A stretch of DNA of 64,000 nucleotides from Scolanthus callimorphus (GCA_033964015.1 CM066919.1:186001-250000); one strand, 5' to 3'; positions 52,501 to 64,000 are shown, counted from the stretch's first letter. Notes: generated by a model from the letters alone, not told the origin. A program made the numbers and translations.

Positions 52501-55500
52501 GAAAAAGTTTGTTGTTTAATTTTTAGGATCCCTGTGCCACAGGAAACCCAAAACTTCAAAAACAGACTTTTCAAAAATAAAATCTAGAAGAACAAGCTTG
52601 CAGGTTGTTTGATATTATTTACAGCTAAGACCATATTGTATTGCAATACACATTCTCAGAACACCTTTTTGCTTTTCTTTTCTGCTAGCCAAATCAACTG
52701 AGCCAATCAGATGCTTGCCCTGTTTCACCTCATACACCTGTCTGGCTTCCCTCTAAAGGGAATAATCTGATTGGCCCAGATGATTTGACTGGCACAACAG
52801 TAAAACAAAGTGTTTTGAGAACACAGGTCATGTTGCAGCGGCTTCAGCTGTAAAACCCAATACAGAAGCACACTAGGTCTTTGAGCAGTGCAAATAGAAG
52901 TAGTACTCAGTAAGCAGCTCTGGAATTAAATTTATCAGCTAAATTGGTTCTGTATTTTATTCCAGGCGTTGCTAACAGCTGTCACATCCAACACGTGTGA
53001 GGTCCATGAGGGTACGCTATTACAGGCTGTGCGAACTTGCTACAACATCTACCTGGCAAGCCGCAACCTGATCAACCAAACGACAGCCAAGGCTACTCTT
53101 AGTCAGATGATTAGTGTTATCTTTCAGAGGATGGAGGCACAAGCTGTAAGTTTTATACAGAAAGTATGGTGGATACTATTAATTTGTAATGTGTGGTTCT
53201 AGAAATTATCCATCCCCCCCTACGGAAGGGCATTGGAAATTCCAGAGGGGTTGGGGGGGGGGGGGGGTCAATTTACCTGATCATTACCATACAAATACTG
53301 TATTTTTCCTTGGAAATTCCAGAGGGGTAGGGGGTTCACTTTTCAACACCCTTCTGTGGAAGGGGGGGACATCCCCACCTCCATTGTCACTTTGCCTTCC
53401 ACCCCAGATTGATTTTTTTGCACATCCCATGTGGCAAATTGCAAGTATCAAAAATGAAACAGCAATCAATGGCTGGAAGCATGCTCGAAATATTAGCCAC
53501 ATTTTTGCCAGAAACAGGCGCAAGCTACTCCTTTTTTGATCAATTCTATAGTTATATATTCTGAATTGGTCCCATTGTGCTCTATATAAGATATGGGGAA
53601 GGAGACCTGGTGGAGCTAAAGATGGCAATACATAGCAAAGAGGGAGGGAGGGAGGGTAACAAGAAAAGTAGCTCCACCAGGCCTCGGAATGAGCACAATT
53701 AAACCCGAAATCAATACAATACAGAGCAAAGAGGGAGGGAGGGCGGGCAGATAACAAGAAAAGTAGCTCCATCAGGCCTCCAAATGAGCACAATAACACC
53801 CGAAATCCGCCAACACAGCATCCTCTACCAGGGATGCCATCTTGTGCCCAGGAGTAAAGGCGACTGGCAATTATGCTAATGAGTTGGTATCCTAATAAGC
53901 ACAGTTGGTCCCAAGTGAGAATAGCATAAACATTTTTGTTTGTTTTTCCAAGATTGCAACATAAAGCAGAGCTGGAAAAAAATTTTCTTACTGACAGATT
54001 GGACATTATGTTCATAAAACGTTTTTCTTGGTTGTGTCTACTTGAAAATTGGCCAGACATATCTGAAAATTGGTTGGACACTTTGTCGATTTTTTGATGG
54101 ACAATGTTTGGCCAGTAATCTCCAGCTCTGTGACATTTTTGTCTGCTGTAGGGGAGGCCTGCTCTATGTGACAGTACTTGAATTTATTTTCAGGCACTTG
54201 AAGAAGAAGAGTCAAACAAAGAAGAGTCGGAGACAACCAGCACTTCAGAGAACGCACCAGAGGCAATAGAAGCCCCAGCTACAGAGAATAATGTACAAGA
54301 GAATAACACTCAAGAGAATAACATGCAAGAGAATAACACACCAGTATCACATGAAGGGAAAGAGAATGGGGAGGCTGTGGTGGGACAGGATTGTGGGGGA
54401 GAGATGGCAGAGGTGCCGTCAGAAGTAACCAATCCGTCTGGGATACCTGTGGTGGAAGAAGAAGGCAAGCAACCAGCAGGGGAGGGGACAGTGGAGAATG
54501 TACAGGATCAGGACGTTGATGAGGGTGTTGATTTACAAGGTTGGTTTCTTATTGGATTATCCTATCGGTATTAACTATTTTGTATACTTTGGTAGCTTAG
54601 CCCCATAATAATTGCTTTTAATCTTCTTTAACTTACAGAAGGCTTCAATGTTTTGTTACTAACAGTTACAATAGGGAAACTTTGATCTCCTGAAATATGT
54701 CTGGTTGTAAAGAATATGGTGTAAGGAATATTTGGCATCTAAAATTATTATAGCGGAAGGCCCGCCCAAGCGGAGCACCATACCTAAGGAAATAACGTCC
54801 AGGCATAGGTATGGAGTTGATTTTCAAACGTCATGGGCTTTCTCGCTCATTCTGCTCACGTTATTGAGGACGCCAAGTCAAATGACTAGGGCGTTAAAAA
54901 GGTATCGCCAAAAAGATGAGTGTGTCCAAGTTTGGTTGTCATAGGTGGTTCTCTTCTTGAGATATGAATTTTTTTGTTTCTTCCTGAATAAAAGGTATAA
55001 CGTACGTCCGTCCGTCCGTCCGCCGTACGCGGAAACTCAAGGGAATCCTGTGGTTTACTAAGAAAATTAATAGATCTCGGGAAGGGATGGACCTCAGACA
55101 ACCAAACTTGGGTGAAGTTATCTAAATGGCAAGGGGGGTGCAACTGCATGGTCACGTGGTATGACGTCATCGTTGACGTCATCATAGGAGAAAAATGATA
55201 TATCTCAAGAAGGGATGAACCTCAGACAACGAAACTTGGGTGAAGTTATCTAAGTGGCAAGGGGGGTGCAACTGCATGGTCACGTGGTATGACGTCATTG
55301 ATGACGTCATCATAGCAGAAAAATGATATATCTCAAGAAGGGATGAACTTCAGGCAACCAAACTTGGGTGACATTATCTAAGTGGCAAGGGGGGTGCAAC
55401 TGATGGTCACGTGGTATGACGTCATTGATGACGTCATCGTAGGAGAAACATGATATATCTCAAGAAGGGATGAACCTCAGACAACCAAACTTGGGTGAAG

Positions 55501-58500
55501 TTGTCTAAGTGGCAAGGGGGGTGCAACTGCATGGTCACGTGGTATGACGTCATTGATGACGTCATCAAACGTGAAAAGGTTTACATCGTTGAAGGGATGA
55601 ACCTTAGATAACCACACTTGGATGAACAAGTGCTTAGTCACGTGGTATAACGGTGCAAGGCTATCTATTCATGTACGGCAACCTTTTTGTCTCGTTAAAA
55701 AAAAATGTAACCGGGAGCTCTGCTTTTAGCCAGTGGCTAAATCTATATTAGATGTATGTACCAGGCTAGCGAGTTCCTAGAACACGAATTCAGCCTAAAA
55801 AGTGTCGATACCAGAACATGAAACTCTTGTCTTGTTTGTGCGCGAATTGATTGTTCGCACCAGTTTTAGGAAAAGTAGTAAATTTTGTTTCTCAAATCCT
55901 GTACGAATCAAATTGCGTCCTAGGCAAATCACAAGTGTACTCATCATATTTACAGCAAGAGCTAGGGGGTGCTAGGGTGCCTTTGTGACCCCATTTTTGG
56001 CACAAAAATATAGTTAAATATTTTTTTTAACGTGCGTGAGGGATTCGAAATGTAGCAGAGGCTTAGAATTACTGCTTAAAATGAATATTGAGAAATTTAA
56101 ACTGAGATTGAGAACCGCATAAAAACGCATAAACGTCGATCTTTACGTTTATCCCGTTGAATCCAATTTAAAAAAATGGAAAGTAGGCTAACAAGAAAGA
56201 CTATGTAGCTCATAATGTGATGCTAAATGCAATCATATTTACATTTTCTACTCGTTAAATTATCCTTTAAGATATTGTGGTCCAAAAAAAAATCCATACC
56301 CCCCAACGGAAGGGTGTTGAAAAGTGACCCCCACACTCCCCCCACCCCTCTGGAATTTCCGAAGAAAAATACAGTATTTGTATGCAAAAGATAATTTCCA
56401 ATCCCTTCCATAGGGGGCGGGGGAGGATGGGGGGGGGGGGGGGTGGGAGGGGTGGTTATGGATAATTTCTGGAACGACACATTGTAAATAAATATTCTGT
56501 CAGTTAGATTCGACGTGGCAAGAGATCAACAACTGAATTGTCAACTTGGTCTTCGTGGCGACAATACGTGCCACGGATATGCAACGGCAATTTTGTACCA
56601 TAAACATATAGTACATATAAATAACTTGAAATTCTTTTTGTTTCTAGCTGACGAGCAAATTGAGGATAATAGTAAAGATCCAGTAGAGAATAGCCCGGTA
56701 GCCGTTAATGGGGAGTCTACAAGTCAGGACCAACTAGAGACAGCAACTACCACGCAAGATGAAGAACACACTGAGGCGCAGAGCAGCTTAGAGGAAGTGC
56801 AACACAATGCCGAGGACGCTCAAAAGGTACACTCTTCCGATTGGAAGCGAAGTGACACCTTAGAACTAGAAAGTTGTGTTCCCAATGCCCTTGCCTTGCA
56901 ATTAAGTCCTGTGCAAGAACTAGGGCATAGTTTCCTTATCTGACAGAAAGAGAGATGATTTCGGTCATAAAATGTCGGACGAGTCAGTGTTATACACTAG
57001 GTTTCCCATTTAGGAATTTTTATAAAATCTCCAGAGCAATTGGATCTTCGCCTTCCGCTGACCAGACGACTGAAGGCTCTGGTGATGAGATATTATACTC
57101 TGCATCATGCATCGTTGCCATTGGTTACAGAGTTCTGGCATGGTCAATTACAGTTAAACCCCGCTTATAAGAACCTAGAATTTTAGGAAAACGAGGAAAC
57201 ATGGGGTTCACATGGATAATTCTAGCCTGACAGGTTCTTAAAATCCGGTTTCTTATATGCGGGTTTTTACTGTATTTATAAACGTATTTTCCTATCTACA
57301 GCAAGTAGACCAAAGTGCCCATGCCACTGAAGAGCTATCAGATAAGCAAGACCCACCACAGGGTGACCACCAAGACAAGGAACAAGAGGAACAAAACAAA
57401 CCTGTAGAAGAACCGTTGCAAAATGGACCCAAAAGTGAGCCATCAGGCGAGACCCAGCAGAATAGTGCCCCTGATGTAGTGGTACCTCACGAGAATGGTC
57501 CCATCCCTGAGCCCCCTTCTGCACCAGCTGTGGACGACACAAAATCCACGGTTTCACAGGAGGAGCTTCATTCATCTCACGCTAGTGATGAGCACGAGCA
57601 CGAGGATGCAAAGTCTGTAACGTCTGCTGATGGGAACCCTTCTGGTATCCAGCCGGTGGGGCCTGTCAAGTTCTCACACATTTCCCAGAAGGATGCCTTC
57701 CTTGTCTTCAGGTCTTTATGCAAGCTTTCTATGAAGCCCTTGGCTGATGGTCCGCTAGATCCCAAGTAAGTCGAGAAGGTTTCAAGTAGTCTGCCTTGTT
57801 TCTAAAGAGTTTGCAGTACTAATTGGGCAGCCATCCTAAGTAACCACAGGGAGCCCGCGATTGATTGATATACACTTGTTTCATTGCAGGTCCCACGAAC
57901 TGAGATCCAAGATTCTCTCTCTAGAGCTTCTCCTGTCTTGCCTACAGAACGCAGGGCCTGTGTTTTGTAACCACGAGATGTTTATCACGGCCATCAAGCA
58001 GTACTTGTGTGTAGCGCTCTCCAAAAATGGCGTCTCTTCAGTCCCTTCAGTGTTTGAACTCTCATTAGCTATATTCCTGACCTTATTATCATCTTTCAAG
58101 ACTCATCTTAAGATGCAGATTGAGGTAGTGAACCTGGGAATGAATTTGGTGATCTTTTTTTGTCACCTTTGTGAAAGACATTTAAAACATATTTTGTTTT
58201 CACTTGAATTTTAGAGTAGGATATAACTGCTGATATTATATAGTCATTAAAAAAGTAACATAACTATATTACAGCTAAAACCGTTGCAAGTCGGCTATGT
58301 ACAAAGAATTGTGGAGGATCCACAGCGGAGACTCGAACTCGGGTCATAGGGTTACGATGATTTACATTTGTTACCTTTCTTGACAAATGTTTTTTCTCAT
58401 TTTGCAGGTGTTAAAACACATTCTGATTAGGCCTTATTATCTAAAGATCATGTCCTCCAAATTTCATCAAATTTTGGAATTTTGTTTTAGGCTAAAAACA

Positions 58501-61500
58501 AAATAAAGATAATTAAGATTGTAAGATCACATAAGGACTACTTGATGACACAATCTATAGGTTTTGCTTGATTTGTTTTGCAGGTGTTTTTCAAGGAAAT
58601 ATTTCTAAACATCCTCGAGACGTCTAGCAGCTCATTTCAGCACAAGTGGATGGTGATGCAAGCGTTGACAAGGATCTGTTCGGGTAAGAACAAATGACAA
58701 AATAATACTTCAGGGGCAGCTCTAAGAGATCGTCCCAATGACCGCGTTTATCACTGCGTTGAAATCTAGTCTTGCCGGGCAGTCTTTCACAGGGACGATG
58801 GTAAATCAGGGCTGCAAATTAAAAAAGTCGAAAATTCAAAAATTCAAAAATGTTAGTCGCAAAAATTGCAGTTGTGCCCGCGGTATATTTGAGTCTAGTC
58901 AACCAATGACCAGCGGCTTTGCACAAAATAATGTGCCCGCGCTACTGCTACTGCTACTTCTTATTAGGAAACCGCAGTAGTGGCGTCCATCGCTCGTTAA
59001 CACGATCTCAGATTTCCTGTTTGATGTAACGCATGAAGGACACAATCAATGAATACAAAGGCAAGGAACTCGAAAATTGATAATTTGTTTATTGCACTGT
59101 TGTGTTAGACAAGAAGTGAGTCGCAAAACTCCGACTGACTGACAAAGTTTAGTCGCAAAAGCGAAAAACGGGCGCAATTTGCAGCCTGTAAATGATAAAT
59201 GAGATATATTCGGTCCATTCAAGATCAAAAACAGGGTCAGTTTTGGAGAAGAGAGGGTCCGTAGTACTACTGTATGTTTCGAGGAGGACAGATTTTTTTT
59301 CTTTGAAGACCACATTAGGCCTTTGCGTGTAATTCACTATCACTTATTAAATATATTAAAGATAAGCTAATCCAACTTCGCAATTTTCTAAAATTGTGAG
59401 GCGACAGTATTTGACCAAGCTCAACGTAACCAAGCCAAATGCAAGGCAAAAATAATAATAATAACAATAATAAAATATTCCTGAGCATTTAAAATTCTCA
59501 ATGCTCTTACATGATTGTTTCTCCTATGTTTTACAAATCTTATAAAGTGTTAATATATACAATGAGTTATTAAAAAGTAAAAATATAATAAAAAGGGACT
59601 AACTAAAAAACCTATGTTGGCCATGAAGTACAGCGAACGTCGGTACGGTATGTTTGTGGAGAAAAACTAGTGGAGCCAAGCAAGATACTGGAAAAAATAT
59701 ATGATGATAATGAATAGCCCCTTATGGTTTCGTTTCGTTTCAGATGCCCAATGTGTAGTGGATATCTACCTTAACTACGACTGTGATATGGCTTTGTCGA
59801 ACATATTCGAGCGTCTAACAAGTGACTTGTCCAAGATAGCCCAAGGACGGCAGGCCATAGAACTCGGGGCAACTCCTGTAAGTGCCAGCTTTCTTTTTAC
59901 CATTTACCAGGCTACTGTGAACAGGGAACGTTTTTCAGATTGTTCGGGCCAGAGAACACTCACGTTTTGTCGACGAAATTTCACGTTTCTCTCGAGTTGG
60001 TTCCCTAGTAATAGCGGCCAAATGTAGTCAATCAGCGTGCAAGAAACGTCAAATCGCTGGCTTGAAAATGGCAAGGCAATACTCCCAAAGGGAAATGTTT
60101 CCTTTGCTCCAAAAAAATAAGCAAAAAAAAAAAATAATAAGCAGCTTTTTAGCGGTGGTGGCGGCAGTGGTGGCGAAGTGGACCAGGGTGTGTTTGATAA
60201 GTAACACGACTTTGCTTTACGTTCAGGTGCAGGAGAAAAGCATGCGAATTAAGGGCCTTGAGTGTCTGGTGTCAATCCTCAAGTGCATGGTGGAATGGAG
60301 CCGCGAGCTTTATATCAACCCCAACTCACAAGTGGCAGTTGGAGGTAAGGGCCTTATAAGGTCTGTAAGTTTCCCCCTTGGAACTTTTATTCCCCAACGT
60401 GGAATTTTTGGATTGAAAGGTCGTCCGTCCGGTTTGAATAGCGCGCCGGGGATATCCTTGGCTTGACATAGAAGTAGCAGAGAAAGCACTCAGAACCAGT
60501 CTGGCGTGCGAGAGGTCGTGGGTTCGAAATAATTGAGGAGAAGGTGCTGCTCGAAATTGTTTGATCATCGCATCTTCTCGGATAAGGACGTTAAACGGTA
60601 GGCCCCGTTTCTCACACACTGAATTAACCTGAACCAGAAGGACGTTAAAGAACCACTGGGACGTGGGATTACCATCCTCAGTGTAGAGCACTCATTAGTA
60701 ACAAAATTCCCTTTAATGTTTCCAGATACTCCAAATGTCAAAAGGAAAGGCAGCATGAATGAGACGGACGTAGACGACAAAGAGTCTATAGCCAGTAGTA
60801 GCGGTGTCAGTAGCGGTGGGGAGCTCAAGTCGTTTGGAGGCAGCCAAGGATCCCTCAACTCGAACTCTGCAGCCCAGGGCATCACGCCTGATAATCCGGA
60901 ACAGTTTGAGTCTCTCAAGCAAATGAAGGGACTCATGGAACAAGGGATATCGAAGTATGTTTACTAGTGTTTGCGCCCACGGTCACCTCGAAAAACGAAA
61001 ATAAGTATTGTTGCAAAACACAAAAATGTTATCTAAAATCGAAAGAGTAAGTTTAAAGGAAGGAGTATTTTCAGGGGATTTTGATGAAGGAGTGCTAAAA
61101 TTTGAACGGATTGACGTTCCAAAAAAAGTCTCCCTAGACCAATTTTCAATGAATCGAATTTCCTCAAGCAAGCTCTAATAGACCAAATCGGCTAACGGTG
61201 TTTGCATCTTGTCGCCACCCAATAGACCTCTTTACCGGCCCATTTCAGATCACGTGGCATTCATTTGAATATTCTTTCTTTGTTTGGGATGCTTCCATAT
61301 TCATATATCCTTCGGTGCGTAGCAGAAAAACAAAGAAAGAATACCACGTTATCTGAAATGGGACAACATTACGCCCAAGCTAAAGAGGTCTATTCAGATC
61401 ATGTGATGATTCCTTTGGGTGGATACTTTTGTTAGTTCTGCACATACATTCGTGCTCTCGATCGAGGAAAAATTGGACAGTTGTAACCACCCAAAGGAAT

Positions 61501-63846
61501 CATCACATCATCTGAATTGGGTGGCAACAAGATGCAAACACCGTTAGCCGATTTGGTCTATTAGAATCCGCGAATTGAATCTTGTTTTTCACATGCTCAG
61601 ATTTAACAAGAACCCCAAGAAAGGAATTAAATTCCTACAGGAGAATGGTCTCCTCGGCTTGTCTGCCACGGAGGTCGCGGACTTCCTCCATAGCGATGAA
61701 CGGCTTGACAAGGTAATACGACCTAATGTTATTGAGATAATAACATCCTAGCATAATGAAATAAAATACAAGGTCACGTGGCAAGCACACAAATTTACAG
61801 GAAACCAGTTCAGGTAACGGACTACCTTCGGGGCACTTGTCGACAATTAGTCCTATCTTGACAAGTGATACCTCATTTTAAAGCGTATATCGTGGGCTAA
61901 ACTATGGTATATGATTTTATTTAATTTTAAAGTTCCTTTTCCGATGCATCAGTTCAAGAGTTCCACCCTCTCGAATATACAATACTATCGTTTTTTTTAC
62001 ACCGTTTTAGCGTTGGCTAAGGTGCGTTCTAGAACACCGTGTCGGTGATTTTGGTTCAAGTTATGAATTTGAAAAATAGTTTCTAAAATCGATTTTTTTT
62101 TTTATTTCAAAAATCCCCGACACGATTTTTTAGAACACATCTAACCCTTAGGCCTAGTTTATACGTCGCATTTAATTAGACGAATTTAATTGATCAATTA
62201 AATTCGTCTGTGCGACGTATAAAATGGAGGTTCGTTTTATACGACGAATAAAATAAAACGAAGACATACTTCAGACGTTGTATACGTCCGGGGTCGACGT
62301 ATACAACGTCTTGGACGAATTTAATTTTCGACCTTTTTAGGTTCGTTTTATACGTCGCATTTCAGACGAATTTAATTGCGATAATTAAATTCGTCTGAAT
62401 TAAATTCGTCCGAAATACGACGTTTGAACTAGGCCTTAGGAACTCATTTGCCATAATAGTTGTGTAGTAAAATGCCATAAAGAAAAATAGCAATGATTTT
62501 TGTCAATAAAATTAAGCTCTGTCTAAGCGAGAAACGTTTATAGTTGGCTGAATTGTTCCCGCCTTAAATTCCCGCCAATTTTGGCACGCTCGCGTGTCGA
62601 CACAGGAAGCCCGCGAGCCCGGGATCCTCGAGCATAATACGCGCGCGGCTCTCTGGGAACGTTTTGTATGTTTCCAAGAACTGATTTTGTGCTTTCGTTG
62701 TTTTAGACTCAAGTAGGAGAGTTTGTTGGAGACCATGATGAGTAAGTTAAATATTCTTTGTCTTTCATAGGCACTTAATCAATCAATAATAAGATACTAA
62801 AAGTGTGACCCTTGTGATGGTTTTCTAAGTATTGCCTTAGATTATTGTTTTCATACCATAGTAGAAGACAAATTACGTGTAGAAAATCTCGAAATAGCTA
62901 TCTACAAACAAAGTGTTATACTCGATCTACCGAATTCAATCGAAAATGTCGCACTACATTCCCTAAATCAGCCGATGGGGAAATGGATGCTTTCTCTGAG
63001 TAGGTATGTTGCTAGACTGTCTAATATAACCCTTTTCCCCTCAGTTTCAACAAGCAAGTGATGTACATGTACGTCGACAAGTTGGATTTCACCGATCTGG
63101 AGTTCGTGAGTTCCTTGCGAATTTTCCTCAACAACTTTAGACTCCCTGGAGAGGCACAGAAAATCGACCGTCTGATGGAGAAGTTCGCCAGTAGATACTT
63201 CGAAACAAATCCAAAGTGAGTAGCCATGGCAACAACAATAACAACAACAACAACAAAAGTAGGAAGATTTAGGGGATGGGGTGGGGTGGGGTTTGGTGGA
63301 TGAGGGAAATATGTTATACCAAGAATTGGAACAAAAGGTTGTTGACTAGTATAAAGGATACATGACTAATTGGATGAATGGGGTAATGGGTAGGATATGC
63401 TGCCAAAGAGAAGCAGCAGCAGTGATAATGAAGACGACAACAAACAAAAAATCACCTACTCAACCACCGATAGAAGTTTTAAATGGCTTGTGATTGGCTG
63501 ATGAGGAAAACATTCACAAGGTTCATATACTTCCTGGAAACTCCTAAGTTTTATTTCCTATCCTGGAAAGTCCTTCAATGCCCTGGAAATTTGACCCAAA
63601 GTCCTTAAAAACTCCTTGGAAAAGATATTTTGTTGTTCAAGTGATTTGCATTTTCTGTCGTTCATGACAGGCTGGGCTTCTTTGATCTCAAATTCGCTCT
63701 AATTTGGAGAATTTTCTATGTTTATAATATCAATGTCTCCGTGTGATTTATATTTTGTCAGTAATTCCGTGTTCGCCAGTGCCGATGCTGCCTACGTGTT
63801 GGCGTATTCTATCATCATGCTGACAACCGACCTCCACAATTCACAG
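46595..63846 (+). CDS. ARFGEF: BIG-type Arf guanine nucleotide exchange factor (3' part outside window)
   Basis: Large Sec7 GEF that loads GTP on Arf1-class GTPases at the trans-Golgi. Seventeen coding exons in phase: 46595-46718, 48624-48666, 51636-51774, 52306-52452, 52966-53145, 54194-54539, 56648-56826, 57302-57765, 57890-58124, 58584-58683, 59744-59877, 60227-60344, 60726-60954, 61601-61712, 62707-62741, 63045-63215, 63762-63846; 947 codons so far. DCB region is about residues 1-211 (starts [20 protein letters not shown]). Residues 212-500 are an acidic, low-complexity linker longer than in human BIG1, with a QENN repeat. HUS region about 505-760, with the HUS box YLNYDCD at 661-667. Sec7 begins about 806; the catalytic glutamic finger is E898 in [13 protein letters not shown]934, S935 and D942 are those of brefeldin-A-sensitive Sec7 domains. 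One gene serves for vertebrate ARFGEF1 and ARFGEF2; I cannot separate them. Confidence 0.96.
47545..47615. repeat. Hairpin in ARFGEF intron 1
   Basis: GAAGGAACAACTA...GAGTAGGGG and CCCCTACTC...TAGTTGTTCCTTC are inverted with a short loop (CAATTAA) and one bulge. About 25 bp of stem, MITE-like. Confidence 0.7.
49057..49431. mobile_element. MITE, CGTCGGTTGCA family, copy 2
   Basis: CCGTCGGTTGCAGCTACCCG and GGGTAGATGCAACCGACGG with long subterminal inverted arms (AACATGTTCTGTCGGCACG and CGTGCCGACAGAACATG), flanked by TA. 375 bp, non-coding. It abuts the Tc1-like foldback that starts at 49441. Confidence 0.85.
49441..51014. mobile_element. Tc1-like foldback element carrying internal satellites
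   Basis: Ends CAGTACAGTCTGGATGTATG and CATACATCCAGACTGTACTG are perfect inverted repeats flanked by TA. Just inside, both ends carry a GTGTAGTGTG-type 10-bp minisatellite in opposite orientation (49479-49570 and 50885-50990). The centre holds a 215-bp tandem array, then an inverted partial copy of that unit at 50540-50660. No transposase. Lies in ARFGEF intron 2. Confidence 0.85.
49620..50535. repeat. 215-bp tandem repeat, about four copies
   Basis: Units containing GCGTTTTCAACAGTATTTCC and GATGCGAAGTTTACAGCGCG recur at spacing of exactly 215 bp (49832, 50047, 50262 on the minus frame), nearly identical. The open minus-strand frames of 80-86 codons repeat with the unit and are not evidence of protein coding. 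Confidence 0.88.
52009..52194. mobile_element. MITE in ARFGEF intron 3
   Basis: ACTATCAAAACAGGTAGTTTCAAT and ATTGAAATTCTACTACCTGTTTTGATAGT are inverted ends around 186 bp, with GGTCACATGATGACC-type inner repeats. Confidence 0.75.
53191..53370. mobile_element. MITE, GTGTGGTTCCAGAAAT family, copy 2 (right end lost)
   Basis: The left end GTGTGGTTCTAGAAATTATCC and the internal TTTTCAACACCCTTC segment match the copies at 18538 and 56276, with a G14 run. The right terminal repeat is missing. A 265-codon minus frame across it is spurious. Confidence 0.65.
53620..53800. repeat. Two tandem copies of a unit of about 95 bp
   Basis: GAGGGAGGGAGGG...AACAAGAAAAGTAGCTCCA is followed by AGGCCTCGGAATGAGCACAAT, then the same order again with small changes. 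Lies in ARFGEF intron 5. Confidence 0.7.
55071..55615. repeat. Tandem array (about 125-bp unit) with paired CRE octamers and E-boxes
   Basis: Units starting about 55071, 55197, 55325, 55449 and 55575 (last partial). Four units carry GTCACGTGGTATGACGTCAT followed by a second TGACGTCA 12 bases on, giving eight perfect CRE octamers and four CACGTG E-boxes in fixed spacing. In ARFGEF intron 6. Confidence 0.85.
56276..56480. mobile_element. MITE, GTGTGGTTCCAGAAAT family, copy 3
   Basis: GTGGTCCAAAAAAAAATCC and GGATAATTTCTGGAACGACAC ends bound about 205 bp, in opposite orientation to copy 1 by its internal AAGGGTGTTGAAAAGTGACC. Contains a G14 run. In ARFGEF intron 6. Confidence 0.75.
57151..57272. 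mobile_element. Short Tc1/mariner-like MITE
   Basis: CAGTTAAACCCCGCTTATAAGAACC and TCTTATATGCGGGTTTTTACTG with TA on both sides; relative of the element at 24198. Its right end lies 29 bp before exon 8 of ARFGEF, so it may contribute to the acceptor region. Confidence 0.75.
60455..60710. mobile_element. SINE-like element in ARFGEF intron 12
   Basis: GTCGTGGGTTCGAAAT (B-box-like) is followed by CTCGGATAAGGACGTTAAACGG and AAGGACGTTAAAGAACCAC, tail motifs shared with the SINE at 35.1-35.3 kb. Its end lies only about 20 bp before the exon 13 acceptor. Confidence 0.6.
61175..61564. mobile_element. Nested foldback elements in ARFGEF intron 13
   Basis: Outer ends CTAATAGACCAAATCGGCTA and TAGCCGATTTGGTCTATTAG with arms of about 47 bp. 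Inside lies a second inverted pair, AATAGACCTCTTTA and TAAAGAGGTCTATT (about 61222-61393), and a third, GATGATTCCTTTGGGTGG and CCACCCAAAGGAATCATC. Three levels of foldback in 390 bp. Confidence 0.8.
62151..62435. mobile_element. Harbinger-like MITE in ARFGEF intron 14
   Basis: Ends GGCCTAGTTTATACGTCGCA and TACGACGTTTGAACTAGGCC flanked by TTA on both sides. The interior contains several ATTAAATTCGTC palindromes and TATACGTCG repeats. 285 bp. Same target type as the element at 40711. Confidence 0.82.
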
Positions 63847-64000
63847 GTTAGTAACGGAATCCGTACTTATAGCTTCCTGTCTTTCGGGCCTTGAAATTAA
63901 AGAGCCTCACTATTTTGTCAGCCTAGGAACATACTGAATCAGAGAAAGCATCCATTTCCATCGGCTGATTAAGGAAATGTAGTGCAATATTTTCGATTTA

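Noticed and set aside
53284..54081. 265-codon minus-strand frame, the longest in the window
   Set aside because: It runs across the poly-G MITE at 53191 and the 95-bp tandem repeat inside ARFGEF intron 5, and its translation is low-complexity repeat sequence without a family.
56955..57170. Extra ARFGEF exon after exon 7 (acceptor near 57035, ATTGGATCTTCGCC)
   Set aside because: No matching donor is present, and exon 7 to exon 8 already join in phase without it.
58300..58350. tRNA-like B box on the minus strand (GAGTTCGAGTC)
   Set aside because: No A box at the proper distance and no cloverleaf; at most a SINE remnant.

Overview
This is a window of an animal nuclear genome, most likely an anthozoan cnidarian (sea-anemone-like; low certainty on the exact group). 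The evidence is intron-rich genes with GT-AG introns, metazoan proteins spread over many kilobases, and intergenic DNA packed with MITEs, foldback elements, a tRNA-derived SINE, an LTR element and long poly-G/poly-C runs. Nothing bacterial is present.

I could assemble four recognisable protein genes by joining exons at consensus splice sites in matching phase. (1) 1-2685, minus strand: the 5' two thirds of DENR (density-regulated protein, translation re-initiation), including a 20-nt microexon; its 3' end lies outside the window. (2) 6000-9266, plus strand: a complete three-exon SLC16/monocarboxylate-transporter-like MFS protein with a poly-asparagine C-terminus. (3) 37499-37843, plus strand: a dynein light chain of the roadblock family. 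(4) 46595-63846, plus strand: the first 17 coding exons of ARFGEF1/2 (BIG, brefeldin-A-inhibited Arf guanine nucleotide exchange factor), running through the DCB and HUS regions into the Sec7 domain and leaving the window.

Two further gene models come from splice-phase reading. 38934-44576 (minus) is a four-exon protein of about 273 residues with a C-terminal membrane hairpin; I do not recognise its family. 33338-33702 (plus) is a two-exon, 86-residue small secreted protein with a signal peptide and paired-basic sites. A minus-strand open exon at about 9574-10005 has a broken inverted copy at 13.2-14.45 kb.

Between genes: 9.3-14.5 kb is a large inverted duplication with several MITEs. 16.3-31.6 kb is repeat-dominated: a 3-kb LTR element with near-identical LTRs and no recognisable pol at 20.1-23.1 kb, a roughly 520-bp tandem array at 26.3-28.8 kb, and a CACTA-like foldback at 30.3-31.6 kb whose empty site survives in a paralogous segment at 36.5 kb. 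34.5-35.3 kb holds a SINE split by a MITE. The ARFGEF introns host at least eight more elements, including an intronic array of paired CRE octamers with E-boxes.

The most interesting unexplained signals are: two pairs of duplicated TATA-promoter plus first-exon cassettes (16.7/28.9 kb and 30.1/36.25 kb); a 213-bp block conserved at 4 mismatches between 5.3 kb and 42.4 kb inside otherwise diverged flanks, each copy sitting about 75 bp below a TATA box; and the hidden secreted-peptide gene.
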